A stretch of 64,000 bases of DNA from an uncultured Collinsella sp. (GCA_900548265.1 URKG01000002.1:1-64000), one strand, 5' to 3'. Counted from the stretch's first letter, positions 15,584 to 24,115 are shown. Numbers and translations are program-made. The notes: a model not told the origin generated them from the letters alone.

Positions 15584-16873
15584 ATGAGCGATATTTTGGA
15601 CGTCTACGGTCGTGAGGTTCTCGACAGCCGCGGCAATCCCACCGTCGAGGTCGAGGTCGTGCTCGAGGACGGCAGCTTCGGCCGCGCGATGGTGCCTTCG
15701 GGCGCTTCGACCGGCGCCTTTGAGGCATGCGAGCTGCGCGACGGCGACAAGGGTCGCTACCTGGGCAAGGGCGTCTCGCAGGCCGTCGAGCACGTCAACA
15801 ACGAGTGCGCTAACGCCGTCGTGGGCCTCGATGCCTTCGACCAGCGCGCCGTCGATGCCGCACTGATTGCCGCCGACGGTACGCCCAACAAGACCAAGCT
15901 CGGCGCCAACGCCATTCTGGGCGTGTCGCTGGCCGTCGCCCGCGCCGCTGCCGAGTCGGCGGGCCTGTCGCTGTACCAGTACCTGGGCGGCGTCAACGCC
16001 CACCTGCTGCCCACGCCCATGATGAACATCCTCAACGGCGGCGTGCATGCCGACAATAACGTTGACTTCCAGGAGTTCATGATCATGCCGGTGGGCGCCC
16101 CGAGCTTTGCCGAGGGCCTGCGTTGGTGCGCCGAGGTCTACCACACCCTCAAGGGCGTGCTGCACGAGGCAGGCCTGGGCGGCGGCGTGGGCGACGAGGG
16201 CGGCTTTGCGCCCAACCTCAAGACCAACGCCGAGCCGTTCGAGTACATCACCAAGGCCGTGGAGAAGGCCGGCTTTAAGCCCGGCGTCGACTTCATGTAC
16301 GCCATGGATCCGGCCTCGACCGAGTTCTACAACGCCGAGACCGGTATGTACGAGCTCAAGGGCGAGGGCGTGGAGTACACGAGCGCCCAGATGGTCGATT
16401 ACTGGGAGAAGCTCGTCGACACCTACCCCATCATCTCCATCGAGGACGGCATGGCCGAGGAGGACTGGGACGGCTGGGTCGAGCTCACCCGCCGCATTGG
16501 CAACAAGGTGCAGCTCGTAGGCGACGACCTGTTCGTCACCAACACCGAGCGCCTCAAGAAGGGCATCGAGCTGGGCGCCGCCAACGCGATCCTGGTCAAG
16601 GTCAACCAGATCGGCACGCTCACCGAGTCGCTCGAGGCCATCGAAACCGCCAAGGAGGCCGGCTACGCTTGCATCGTGAGCCACCGTTCCGGCGAGACCG
16701 AGGATTCCACGATCGCCGACCTGGTCGTGGCCGTCAATGCTGGCCAGATCAAGTCGGGCGCCCCGTGCCGTAGCGACCGTATTGCCAAGTACAACCAGCT
16801 CATCCGCATCGAGGACGAGCTCGAGGGCAGCGCGCGCTACGCCGGCAAGTCTGCGTTCTACAACATCCGCTAG
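15584..16873 (+). CDS. eno: Enolase
   Basis: 429 residues, standard length. Signature stretches are VLDSRGNPTVEVEV, PSGASTGAFEACELRDGD, GDEGGFAPN, SIEDGMAEEDWDGW, VGDDLFVTN, KVNQIGTLTE and SHRSGETED; the catalytic Glu, Lys and Mg ligands are all in place. It converts 2-phosphoglycerate to phosphoenolpyruvate, which also feeds the PTS systems in this window. GAGAGGGAGA precedes the ATG. It stands alone with its own promoter and terminator. Confidence 0.98.
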   Translation: MSDILDVYGREVLDSRGNPTVEVEVVLEDGSFGRAMVPSGASTGAFEACELRDGDKGRYLGKGVSQAVEHVNNECANAVVGLDAFDQRAVDAALIAADGTPNKTKLGANAILGVSLAVARAAAESAGLSLYQYLGGVNAHLLPTPMMNILNGGVHADNNVDFQEFMIMPVGAPSFAEGLRWCAEVYHTLKGVLHEAGLGGGVGDEGGFAPNLKTNAEPFEYITKAVEKAGFKPGVDFMYAMDPASTEFYNAETGMYELKGEGVEYTSAQMVDYWEKLVDTYPIISIEDGMAEEDWDGWVELTRRIGNKVQLVGDDLFVTNTERLKKGIELGAANAILVKVNQIGTLTESLEAIETAKEAGYACIVSHRSGETEDSTIADLVVAVNAGQIKSGAPCRSDRIAKYNQLIRIEDELEGSARYAGKSAFYNIR

Positions 16874-16945
16874 ACAGATGAGCCTGGCGGGGAGGGGGTG
16901 GACTCGGTTCCGCCCCGCCTTGGCCGGATGCCGCAAAGCACTATT

Positions 16946-16977
16946 GGCGCTGGGCCGTGTGGCTCAGCGCCTTTTTT
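16946..16977 (+). terminator. Enolase terminator
   Basis: GGCGCTG and CAGCGCC pair around a GC-rich loop, followed by six T. Confidence 0.85.
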
Positions 16978-17068
16978 ATGTCGAGCAAAGGCTGGCGAAG
17001 GCGGTGCGGGCGCTCGTGCTATAACTAAAGGACTTAGCGCAAACAAACCTCAACCGCACAAGGCGCAC

Positions 17069-17839
17069 ATGGATCAGATTTACGACAACAGGTACTATTC
17101 CGCCGGTTCGCGTGAGCCGTCGTCTCGTCGTGCGCATTCGGTGCAGCTTGGCGGGCCCGATTATACGGGCGCTGCCCGTCCCACGCATCGCACGGCAGGC
17201 AATTCGGACTCCCATGCTCAAATGAATATGTCAACGGACCGCCCGTCACGTTCGGCGCGCCCGACGCATGCTTCGCGTACGCAGCGCCCCTCGGCTCAAA
17301 CGCACGAAAAGTCGACCAGGCCCTCAAGCCGTCTTTCCGGCTCGGACTTTATGCACTACGCCAACGACAACGCAGTGGTCAAGGCAATTTACGACTTTAC
17401 CCACGGTCCTCAGCGAGGGCTATTCATCGGCATTGTCGTTGCCCTGGTGCTCGTGAGCCTGTATTTCCCTGTGCGCGATCTGTACGTGGCAAAGCGTTCG
17501 AGCGATATCTTGGCCAAGCAGGTCGAGATTCGTCAGCAATACAATGATGAGCTGCAAAAAAGCGTCGACAAACTGCTCTCGGAGGAGGGCATTAAGGACG
17601 CGGCGTCCGAGGACCTGGGCCTGGTGATGCCCGGCGAGACCAAGATTGACGTGCTGGGTCTGGATGACGATTCAGATTCGTCTTCGAGCAAGAAGTCGTC
17701 GAACGCCAAGAAGGCCAGCGAAGTTGCCAAGGAAATCGAAGAAGTCGGTAAGGACGCGCCGTGGTACATCCAGGCGCTCGACATGCTGTTTGGGTTTAAC
17801 GGTGTCGAGGGCCAGGCGGTCGTGTCCAACGGCAAATAG
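17069..17839 (+). CDS. Septum formation initiator family protein (DivIC/FtsB-like)
   Basis: 256 residues. A disordered Ser/Arg/Pro-rich N-terminal region (about 95 residues) precedes one membrane helix (GLFIGIVVALVLVSLYFPV, about residues 113-131). A coiled-coil region with KQVEIRQQYNDELQKSV follows and the end is acidic-Ser and Lys rich. DivIC/FtsB proteins link the early and late divisome. The ATG at 17069 follows a TGCTATAAC extended -10-like box at 17018. The upstream open frame is part of the enolase terminator region and is not used. It is followed by ppx after 19 bp. Confidence 0.75.
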   Translation: MDQIYDNRYYSAGSREPSSRRAHSVQLGGPDYTGAARPTHRTAGNSDSHAQMNMSTDRPSRSARPTHASRTQRPSAQTHEKSTRPSSRLSGSDFMHYANDNAVVKAIYDFTHGPQRGLFIGIVVALVLVSLYFPVRDLYVAKRSSDILAKQVEIRQQYNDELQKSVDKLLSEEGIKDAASEDLGLVMPGETKIDVLGLDDDSDSSSSKKSSNAKKASEVAKEIEEVGKDAPWYIQALDMLFGFNGVEGQAVVSNGK

Positions 17840-17858
17840 CGCCCGGAGGGGGGCCGCA

Positions 17859-18860
17859 ATGACAAATTGCAAACGCTATAAGGTGGCGGCGATCGACCTG
17901 GGAACGGTGTCGTCGCGACTGGTGTTGGCCCAGGTCGAGGGCGGGGCGATCGTGGAATCGTCCAAGCACACCGAGATTACCGATCTGGGCGAGGGCGTCG
18001 ACGCGACGGGCCGCTTTTGCGAGGCGGCGGTCGAGCGCGTGCTCGCTGCATGCCGCATGTTTGTGGACGAGGCGCGTGCCTTTGGGGCCGCGTGCATTTG
18101 CACCACATGCACGAGCGCCGCGCGCGATGCATCCAATGCCGCCCTGCTGCTGGACGGCCTGCGTAAGCTGGGGCTCGAACCACAGGTGATTCCGGGCGAG
18201 GTCGAGGCGCGCCTGACGTTTTTTGGCGTGGCGCACGACTTTGCCGGCGAGCGCATCATTGTTGCCGATTCGGGCGGCGGATCCACGGAACTCGCGACGG
18301 GTGTGTACGCACCGGAGCGTGGGGTCTTCGCGCTGGAGGGTACGCGTTCGCTGGACATCGGTTGTCGCCGCGTGACGGAGCGGTTTTTCTCGGCACTGCC
18401 GCCTGCGGACGGCGAGCTTGCTGCTGCTGCCAACTGGGCCGGCGAGCAGTTCGCTGCCTATTTCGGGAGCTTGCCCGTCGATTTTGAGCGTGCCGAGCGC
18501 TTGGTCGCGGTGGGTGGCACCGTTACCACGCTCGTGGCGCTGGTTCACGAGCTGGAGCCGTACGACTCTAGCTTTGTGCACCTGCGCGAGCTTTCGATGG
18601 AACAGATTTCGGCCGCTATCGAGCGCATGTCCGCGCTGGATGTTGCGGGCATTGCCGCGCTGCCAGGCGTGCAGCCCAAGCGCGCGGGTGTGATTCTCGC
18701 TGGCGCCGTGGTGATTCGCGAACTCATGCGCGCCGGTGGTTACAGGGCGCTTACCGTGAGCGAGAACAGCTTGCTCGCCGGTATGGCCGCCACCATCAAC
18801 GAGACCCTCGACGGTGCAACCCCAACCATCGCCTGGACCCCGAGTCTGAGCGCTCTTTAA
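17859..18860 (+). CDS. Ppx/GppA family exopolyphosphatase
   Basis: 333 residues of the ASKHA fold. AAIDLGTVSSRLVLAQV is the phosphate-1 region (usual reading DLGTNS; here DLGTVS), DSGGGSTEL is the phosphate-2 motif, and VAVGGTVTTL is the later motif. It degrades polyphosphate or pppGpp; which cannot be told. The order DivIC-like then Ppx/GppA is common in actinobacteria. GGAGGGGGG precedes the ATG. Confidence 0.9.
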   Translation: MTNCKRYKVAAIDLGTVSSRLVLAQVEGGAIVESSKHTEITDLGEGVDATGRFCEAAVERVLAACRMFVDEARAFGAACICTTCTSAARDASNAALLLDGLRKLGLEPQVIPGEVEARLTFFGVAHDFAGERIIVADSGGGSTELATGVYAPERGVFALEGTRSLDIGCRRVTERFFSALPPADGELAAAANWAGEQFAAYFGSLPVDFERAERLVAVGGTVTTLVALVHELEPYDSSFVHLRELSMEQISAAIERMSALDVAGIAALPGVQPKRAGVILAGAVVIRELMRAGGYRALTVSENSLLAGMAATINETLDGATPTIAWTPSLSAL

Positions 18861-18873
18861 CCGTCTCCCTCTG

Positions 18874-18940
18874 AGTTGCGGTGAAATAGTTCCTAAATGG
18901 GCCGGTAAACGGCCAAAACAGGAACTATTCCACCGCAACT
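18874..18940. repeat. 67-bp palindrome, copy 2
   Basis: Starts AGTTGCGGTGAAATAG and ends CTATTCCACCGCAACT, the same 67-bp length as the copies at 12171 and 56059. The inner part differs and forms its own hairpin GGCCG-GTAAA-CGGCC. It lies between convergent ppx and tRNA-Leu. Confidence 0.85.
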
Positions 18941-18959
18941 TAAAGCCCCATCGGCGTCC

Positions 18960-18999
18960 AAAAGAAACGAGCCCGCATCCCTGGGGGACACGGGCTCGT
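18960..18999 (-). terminator. Terminator of tRNA-Leu
   Basis: ACGAGCCCG and CGGGCTCGT form the stem. On the minus strand the hairpin is followed by a T-rich run (TTTCTTTT), as expected for termination of the tRNA transcript just downstream of its CCA end. Confidence 0.7.
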
Positions 19000-19009
19000 A
19001 AACAATACG

Positions 19010-19094
19010 TGGTAGGGGCGGTGGGACTCGAACCCACAATCCTTGCGGCGAGAGATTTTAAGTCTCCTGCGTATGCCAATTCCGCCACGCCCCC
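19010..19094 (-). tRNA. tRNA-Leu (anticodon UAA)
   Basis: Reading the minus strand gives an 85-nt cloverleaf. The acceptor stem pairs GGGGGCG with CGCCCCU, the D-arm lies around GGCGGAATTGGC, and the 7-nt anticodon loop CTTAAAA gives UAA. A long variable arm (class II) and a TPsiC arm with GGTTCGAGTCC follow, and CCA is encoded. It reads the rare codon UUA in this GC-rich genome. Confidence 0.96.
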
Positions 19095-19125
19095 GTGAGA
19101 CTAGAAGTCTAGCACAAGCCGTCCG

Positions 19126-19749
19126 TTACGCGTTGACGGCCATCGAGTGCCGGCCCGACTTCTCCAGGAACTCCTGGAACTTGGCTTCGTCGCCCTTGTT
19201 CTTGTACTGCAGGGCCAGCAGGTATTCCAGGCGGCAGCTCTTGACCTTGTCGTCACCGGCCTCCTTGAGCATGCGCTCCAGCTCGGGAATGTCGTTATGG
19301 CGCTTCAAGATCATCGTGTCGTACATCAGCTGGCATTCGTGTGCGACTGCCTCGGCCTGACCGCCCTCAAAGCCCTTGATTTCGTGCAGCAGCTCCTTGG
19401 ACTTTTTGCGGTCCTCCTGGCCAACGTAGTAGTTAAAGGCCTTAATCACCAGGTCGACGCGCTGCATCTTGGGCAGATTGAGTCCCAGCAGCAAATCGAA
19501 CATCTCGTCGGCGCGCTTGTGGTCCTCGCGCAGCAGATAGGAGTTCAGGCGCAGGTAGTCGCGGTTATAGCGCGGGTACAGCATGCTGGTGAGTTTGCCA
19601 TCGAGCAAGCGATCGAACTCGTCCCACTGCTTGGCAGCCATAAGCTGCTGCAGGCGCTTAAACGTGGTGCGTTTTTTGACGCTAAAGAACACCGACACGG
19701 CGATACAGATGATGACGACGGCGGTCCAGAGGGTGCGGGAATCGGGCAT
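19126..19749 (-). CDS. Membrane-anchored helical-repeat protein, unknown function
   Basis: 207 residues. One N-terminal membrane helix (TLWTAVVIICIAVSVFFSV, residues 6-24) with a KKR stop signal, then an all-helical cytoplasmic region with pairs of helices resembling TPR repeats (LLGLNLPKMQRVDLVIKAF, ELERMLKEAGDDKVKS, LEYLLALQYKNKGDEAKF). The family is not recognised. It could be a scaffold, but no partner is visible; its neighbours are a tRNA gene and an unrelated + strand pair. Confidence 0.75.
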   Translation of the reverse strand: MPDSRTLWTAVVIICIAVSVFFSVKKRTTFKRLQQLMAAKQWDEFDRLLDGKLTSMLYPRYNRDYLRLNSYLLREDHKRADEMFDLLLGLNLPKMQRVDLVIKAFNYYVGQEDRKKSKELLHEIKGFEGGQAEAVAHECQLMYDTMILKRHNDIPELERMLKEAGDDKVKSCRLEYLLALQYKNKGDEAKFQEFLEKSGRHSMAVNA

Positions 19750-19912
19750 ATTGGGGTCCTTAGTCGCTCATAAAGCGAGCGGTATGACAACACGTACTAG
19801 ATGTATTATACGCAGCGCGCAAGCAAACTGGCATAAAAGCTCATCGAGGCTGAGTGCCATCGCTCGCTGCGGTACACTTACCTAAAGTAAACCACGAAGG
19901 GAGACATTACCT

Positions 19913-20200
19913 ATGAAGAAGATCGTTTTGGCTTGCGGTGCTGGCGCTGCTACTTCCACGCTCGTTGCCCAGAAGGTCGCTACCCTGCTCGACGCCAACG
20001 GTTACGCCGACAAGTACGAGATCGTGCAGTGCGCCATCTCCGAGGCCAAGGACGTTTGCGACGAGGGCGCCGACCTGCTGATCGCCACCACCGTTGCCCC
20101 CGAGGGCCTTACCTGCCCGTACGTGAGCGGCGTGCCCTTCATGACCGGCATGAACCGCGTCGCTGCCGAGAAGGCCGTCCTCGACGTCATGGCTCAGTAG
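19913..20200 (+). CDS. Orphan PTS EIIB of the galactitol/GatB type
   Basis: 95 residues. MKKIVLACGAGAATSTL has the phosphorylatable Cys8 and P-loop-like pattern of galactitol-type EIIB proteins. No EIIA or EIIC lies next to it, so its sugar is unknown. It could serve a permease elsewhere or act as a phosphorylation-dependent signal protein. GAAGGGAG precedes the ATG. A VOC gene follows after 11 bp. Confidence 0.82.
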   Translation: MKKIVLACGAGAATSTLVAQKVATLLDANGYADKYEIVQCAISEAKDVCDEGADLLIATTVAPEGLTCPYVSGVPFMTGMNRVAAEKAVLDVMAQ

Positions 20201-20211
20201 GCGCTGACTGC

Positions 20212-20586
20212 ATGAGTGAGCAGAACGCCAATCCGGTAGAGCTCTTTGGCATGCGCGTCGCCCACGTGGGCATCAACGCCACCGACCCGGCAGACGCCTT
20301 GGAGATTGCGGAGCTGTTCTCGACGATGATGGGCCTGCCCGTTATCGAGACCCCGGTTTCGTACTTTAACGATTCGCTGGTCGAGGTCATGAAGCAGAAT
20401 GGTCGTGGCACCAAGGGCCACATCGGCTTTGCCGTCAACGACATCGATGCGGCCGAGAAGTGGTTTGCCGAGTGCGGACTCGAGGTCAATGAGGAGTCGC
20501 GCGTGCTGCTGCCCGACGGTGGCACCAAGCTCGTGTACTTTAAGCGCGAGTTCGCCGGCTTCGCCGTGCACCTGTGCCGCGAGTAG
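20212..20586 (+). CDS. VOC (glyoxalase-like) family protein
   Basis: 124 residues with the beta-alpha-beta-beta-beta layout of a VOC fold: MRVAHVGINATDPADALE, a FSTMMGLPV loop, GHIGFAVNDIDAAEKWF and VYFKREFAGFAVHLCRE. A metal-binding His is present in HVGIN and in GHIGF, and Glu at the end. The reaction cannot be named. It is probably co-transcribed with the orphan EIIB, suggesting a role in sugar metabolism. Confidence 0.75.
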   Translation: MSEQNANPVELFGMRVAHVGINATDPADALEIAELFSTMMGLPVIETPVSYFNDSLVEVMKQNGRGTKGHIGFAVNDIDAAEKWFAECGLEVNEESRVLLPDGGTKLVYFKREFAGFAVHLCRE

Positions 20587-20610
20587 CGCACAAGCTGCCA
20601 TAGCTAGCAA

Positions 20611-20648
20611 AAAGGGATAGGGCCGCGTGGCCTTATCCCTTTATTTAT
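20611..20648 (+). terminator. Terminator after the VOC gene
   Basis: AAAGGGATA and TATCCCTTT with inner GGCC/GGCC pairing, followed by TATTTAT. Confidence 0.75.
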
Positions 20649-20686
20649 GCCGAGGGGTTGACTTTTGCAACGGTCAAAAAACCGAA

Positions 20687-20860
20687 GTCTAATACTTTTC
20701 CGAGAAGTGAACGAGACAAATCGGACCCCCGAAGCATCGACACTTTAAGGGCGTCGTTTCCTGCGGTTTCGATACTAGAATCCTGCGATTTTGCCGACGA
20801 AAAATGTGGATGCTTCAGGGGTCCAAAAACAGACGTTCACTTCGCGGAAAAGTATCAGAC
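20687..20860. repeat. 174-bp nested hairpin element, copy 1
   Basis: The outer 27-bp arms (20687-20713 and 20834-20860) agree at 25 of 27 positions. The inner arms GGACCCCCGAAGCATC (20723) and GATGCTTCAGGGGTCC (20809) agree at 15 of 16. A second direct copy of the same length is at 23779. It ends 22 bp from the histidine kinase stop. Confidence 0.88.
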
Positions 20861-20881
20861 CTCGATTCACGAGGGGGCTTC

Positions 20882-22177
20882 CTACCGTGGCAGGCGAATC
20901 GTAAAGCGGCTGCCGACGCCCTCGACCGAGGCCACACCGATGACGCCGCCGTGGCTGTCGACGATCCACTTGGCGATAGCGAGCCCCAGGCCCGAACCCT
21001 GTGCACCGACATCGCGCGCGTTGTCGGCACGGTAGAACCGCTCGAACGCGTGAGCTGCGGATTCCTGGTTCATGCCGATACCCTCGTCCTCAACACTTAT
21101 GTCGATCGTGCCCATGCCCGCATCGGGTGTTATGCCAAATGTGACGGTCGTTCCCGCACTCGAGTACTTGGCGGCGTTTTGCACGATCACGCGCAGAGCC
21201 TGCTTCACGAGCGCGACATCGACGGATGCGTCGTAGCGCGGGTCACTGGCAAACGCAGTATCAAAAGCCAGTCGATACGCGTGCGCGGCATCAATCATCT
21301 GCGATTCTTCGCATACCTCGCCGACCAGTGCAGCCAGGTTGGTATTCACGCGCCGCAGCACGGTGCGGCCGGCATCTCCGCGTGCCAAAAACAGCAGTTG
21401 TTCCACGAGCTCCTGCATATGCTCGCTTTCGGCCTTGAGCGAGGCGATGGACTCTGCCAGCACGTCTGGGTCGTCTTTGCCCCAGCGGTCGAGCATGTTT
21501 ACGTAGCCCTGAATCACCGCGATGGGCGTGCGCAGCTCGTGGCTCGCGTCGTTGACAAAGCGCATCTGCTGCAGCTTGGCCTCTTGCATCTGGCGCAGCA
21601 GGCGGTTGAGCGCGACCTCGATGCTCGCCAGGTCGGCGTCGCCGGTAGTGACGCTCGGCGAGTCGACGCTTGCGCGCTCGATGGCCTGCTCCAGCGTTTC
21701 CATCTTGCCGCCGGAGAGCTGCATACGGCCGAGCTCGTCCACGCGTAAGGCCAGGTCGTTGAGTGGTGCCATGGTACGGCGCACGCGGCGGGCGCCGCCG
21801 AGCATGTTGAGCACGCTGATGACCTGCCAACCCACAACGACAAGGTAGAGAGGCCATAGCGCGACGAGGTCCTGCGCGAGCGGGAAGGTCTTGCTGGTGT
21901 GCGCAAGCTCGACGGTATAGGCGAGCGTTGCCAGGTCCCAGCCGCGCGCGGGCGTCAGCGACATGCCGTGAACGGTGGCGCCGGGAATCCAGCCTGCAGT
22001 AAACGCGCCTTCGGGCAGCGTTTGGTTGTAGCCATAGACGAGAATCGCCGCCGCAATCACCACCAGCAACAGATCGAGCCAGACGTAGCTCACCAAGCGG
22101 CGCCACATATAGCTCCAGTTGATGGCGCGGGCGATGGAGGTGACGCGCTTGGCCTCGGCGTTACGCGCGGCAGACAT
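20882..22177 (-). CDS. Sensor histidine kinase (HisKA/HATPase, with HAMP-like linker)
   Basis: 431 residues. The first membrane helix is near residues 33-50 (LDLLLVVIAAAILVYGY), an extracytoplasmic stretch of about 60 residues follows, and the second helix is near 105-125. A linker leads to the phosphorylated His213 in NDASHELRTPIAVIQGY, then N-box VIVQNAAKYS, G1 VEDEGIGM and G2 GSGLGLAIAK. It responds to an unknown outside signal and phosphorylates the partner regulator. The start at 22177 overlaps the regulator stop by 17 bp and follows GGGGTGGG; a longer start at 22213 is less likely. Confidence 0.9.
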   Translation of the reverse strand: MSAARNAEAKRVTSIARAINWSYMWRRLVSYVWLDLLLVVIAAAILVYGYNQTLPEGAFTAGWIPGATVHGMSLTPARGWDLATLAYTVELAHTSKTFPLAQDLVALWPLYLVVVGWQVISVLNMLGGARRVRRTMAPLNDLALRVDELGRMQLSGGKMETLEQAIERASVDSPSVTTGDADLASIEVALNRLLRQMQEAKLQQMRFVNDASHELRTPIAVIQGYVNMLDRWGKDDPDVLAESIASLKAESEHMQELVEQLLFLARGDAGRTVLRRVNTNLAALVGEVCEESQMIDAAHAYRLAFDTAFASDPRYDASVDVALVKQALRVIVQNAAKYSSAGTTVTFGITPDAGMGTIDISVEDEGIGMNQESAAHAFERFYRADNARDVGAQGSGLGLAIAKWIVDSHGGVIGVASVEGVGSRFTIRLPR

Positions 22178-22946
22178 AGCCCACCCCGCGCACGGTCTGG
22201 ATGATGCGGGCACCGCCGGCGTCCTCGATCTTGGCGCGCAGGTGCGCGATGTGCACGTCGACGTTGTTGGTGTCTCCTACGTATTCGTAGCCCAGCGCCT
22301 CGTGCGCGATGCGCTCGCGCGTGAGCACGGTGCCGGCGTGCGTCATAAGCAGGGCGAGGACGTCGAACTCGCGAGCCGTGAGCGCGATGGGCGAGCCGCC
22401 GACCGTGACTTCGCGGCGGTCGGGGTCGAGCGCGACCGAACCCACGGTGAGCGCGGCGGGGGAGGGCGCGGCGGATGCCTGGGCCGAGTCGCCGGCCAGG
22501 GGCATCGCAACGGTACCGGCGCCCGCGCCGCCCACTACGTTCGCCCCGGCACCGACGCCGCCAACGCCCGAAGCCGCCCGCACGGCCTCCGAGCGCTTCA
22601 GCGCCACACGGATCCGTGCGAACAGCTCCTCAATGGCAAACGGCTTGGTCAGGTAATCGTCGGCGCCGGCATCGAGCCCTGCCACCTTGTCCATCACGGC
22701 ATCGCGTGCGGTGACCATAATCACCGGCACATCTTTGTGCTTGCGGACGCGCCGCAGCACCTCCATACCGTTGAGCTGCGGCAGCAATACATCGAGCAGA
22801 ATCAGATCGTAGTTGCGCTCCAGCGCCAGGTCCACGGCGGTGCGGCCGTCGGCGGCGTGCTCCACCTGGTAGCCCTCGTGCTCAAGCTCGAGCGTCACAA
22901 AGCGGGCGATTTTCTCCTCGTCCTCTACGATCAGGATTCGTGCCAT
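22161..22946 (-). CDS. OmpR/PhoB-family response regulator with long Gly/Ala linker
   Basis: 261 residues. Receiver: acidic pair Glu8/Asp9, phospho-acceptor Asp52 in LILLDVLLP, VTARDA and the Lys of YLTKPF. The winged-helix DNA-binding domain runs from about residue 165 (LTVGSVALDPDRREV) to DVHIAHLRAKIED and TVRGVGYVC. Between them is a linker of about 45 residues, almost all Gly, Ala, Val and Pro, much longer than the usual 10-20. It is translated just before and overlapping the kinase. Confidence 0.93.
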   Translation of the reverse strand: MARILIVEDEEKIARFVTLELEHEGYQVEHAADGRTAVDLALERNYDLILLDVLLPQLNGMEVLRRVRKHKDVPVIMVTARDAVMDKVAGLDAGADDYLTKPFAIEELFARIRVALKRSEAVRAASGVGGVGAGANVVGGAGAGTVAMPLAGDSAQASAAPSPAALTVGSVALDPDRREVTVGGSPIALTAREFDVLALLMTHAGTVLTRERIAHEALGYEYVGDTNNVDVHIAHLRAKIEDAGGARIIQTVRGVGYVCRA

Positions 22947-22964
22947 ACGTGCCCCCGTCTGTGA

Positions 22965-23507
22965 TTACTTGTCGTCGTTCAGATTTTGCTTGATGTCGTC
23001 CGCGGCATCGGCGGCGTGTTCCATCAGGTTGTTGATGCTGCCAGGTACGTCACCGTCGCTATCGATGCGGTAGCGCATGCCAAAGAACAGGCCAAGCAGC
23101 ATCAGCCATATCGTGGCGCCCCAGGCAAACAGCGCGACGATGGGAATCAGGATGGGAATGTTGAGGATGATCGCATCGCGGCGCGTGGCGATAAACTTGG
23201 TGTCCAGGCTCAGGCGGAAGAGCTTTTTGAGGTACTCCCACACGCTGTCCATCTTCTTGGAGAAATCGGTCTTTTCGCTCGACTTCTCGTAGGCGGCCTG
23301 TGCGGCGACCATCTCGGCCGAGGGCTCGTCGACCGGCGTGGATTCGGTGGCGGCGTGCGCTGACGTGGTCTGGGTCTTGCCCTGCGACTCGAGCCAAATG
23401 ATGGCATCAAGGACGTTGCCGTCGGCGGCGTCGAGCGCTGCCTTGGCATCGGTGTAGCTCACGTTGCACTTGGTGCGGATGGTTTCAACTTTTTCGAGGT
23501 CGTCCAT
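22965..23507 (-). CDS. UBA/TS-N-like domain plus DUF4342-type membrane protein
   Basis: 180 residues. The N-terminal 45 residues (TIRTKCNVSYTDAKAALDAADGN in two parts, then DAIIWLESQG) look like the EF-Ts/UBA-type helical bundle. A disordered linker follows. The membrane part has the segment AIILNIPILIPIVALFAWG and a second helix (IWLMLLGLFFGM), followed by an acidic tail. It lies 18 bp upstream of the response regulator on the same strand and likely heads that operon. Function unknown; it might modulate the kinase. Confidence 0.75.
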   Translation of the reverse strand: MDDLEKVETIRTKCNVSYTDAKAALDAADGNVLDAIIWLESQGKTQTTSAHAATESTPVDEPSAEMVAAQAAYEKSSEKTDFSKKMDSVWEYLKKLFRLSLDTKFIATRRDAIILNIPILIPIVALFAWGATIWLMLLGLFFGMRYRIDSDGDVPGSINNLMEHAADAADDIKQNLNDDK

Positions 23508-23778
23508 GACCTGTCCTTTCGTTCGATGGGCGCGACGCTGGGCGATCTGCCCGGGCGCGAGCGTTGCGTTCGGCGGCCTGCGTTGCGCGGCGCCGCCCCG
23601 CCCCTTGTTCGAACTCTATAGTGCAGGTTATAGATTAAGCGATTCTTGAGCCAAGATTAATGTTGGATGAGTTTTTGGGTGGCGAAGCGCGTGACGCGGG
23701 GCGCGCAGGCAAGGGGAAGGCCGGTTTTGCGCGGCGTGGGGAAGGGGAGGGCAGGTCTTTGGGGCGGCCGACAGCGAG

Positions 23779-23952
23779 GTTTAATACTTTTCCGTGAAGT
23801 GAACGAGTGAAATCGGACCCCCGAAACATCGACACTTTGAGTGTGCCGTTTCCTGCGGTTTTGATGCCAGAATCCTGCGTTTATGCCGCTGAAAAATGCT
23901 GATGCTTCAGGGGTCCAAAAACAGACGTTCACTTCGCGGAAAAGTATTAGAC
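23779..23952. repeat. 174-bp nested hairpin element, copy 2
   Basis: Same length and orientation as the copy at 20687, with most positions identical by eye. Inverted ends extend to about 31 bp here (CGAGGTTTAATAC at the left, GTATTAGACCTCG at the right). Together the two copies bracket the three-gene kinase/regulator/UBA cassette. Confidence 0.88.
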
Positions 23953-24115
23953 CTCGATAACGGGGATGGGGCGCCGGTGCAAAACGGCGTCAAGGGTTGG
24001 TCGAGCAGGCGGTTTCTCCATTGATGTCCGCACGACATGTGACACTTTCCCTGCCGCCCTGCTCTGCCGCGGCGGCATGCATCTGAACGACGACCCTCTA
24101 AGGAGTTCGATATTG

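Noticed and set aside
15503..16936. Minus-strand open frame opposite enolase
   Set aside because: Shadow of eno, which is certain.
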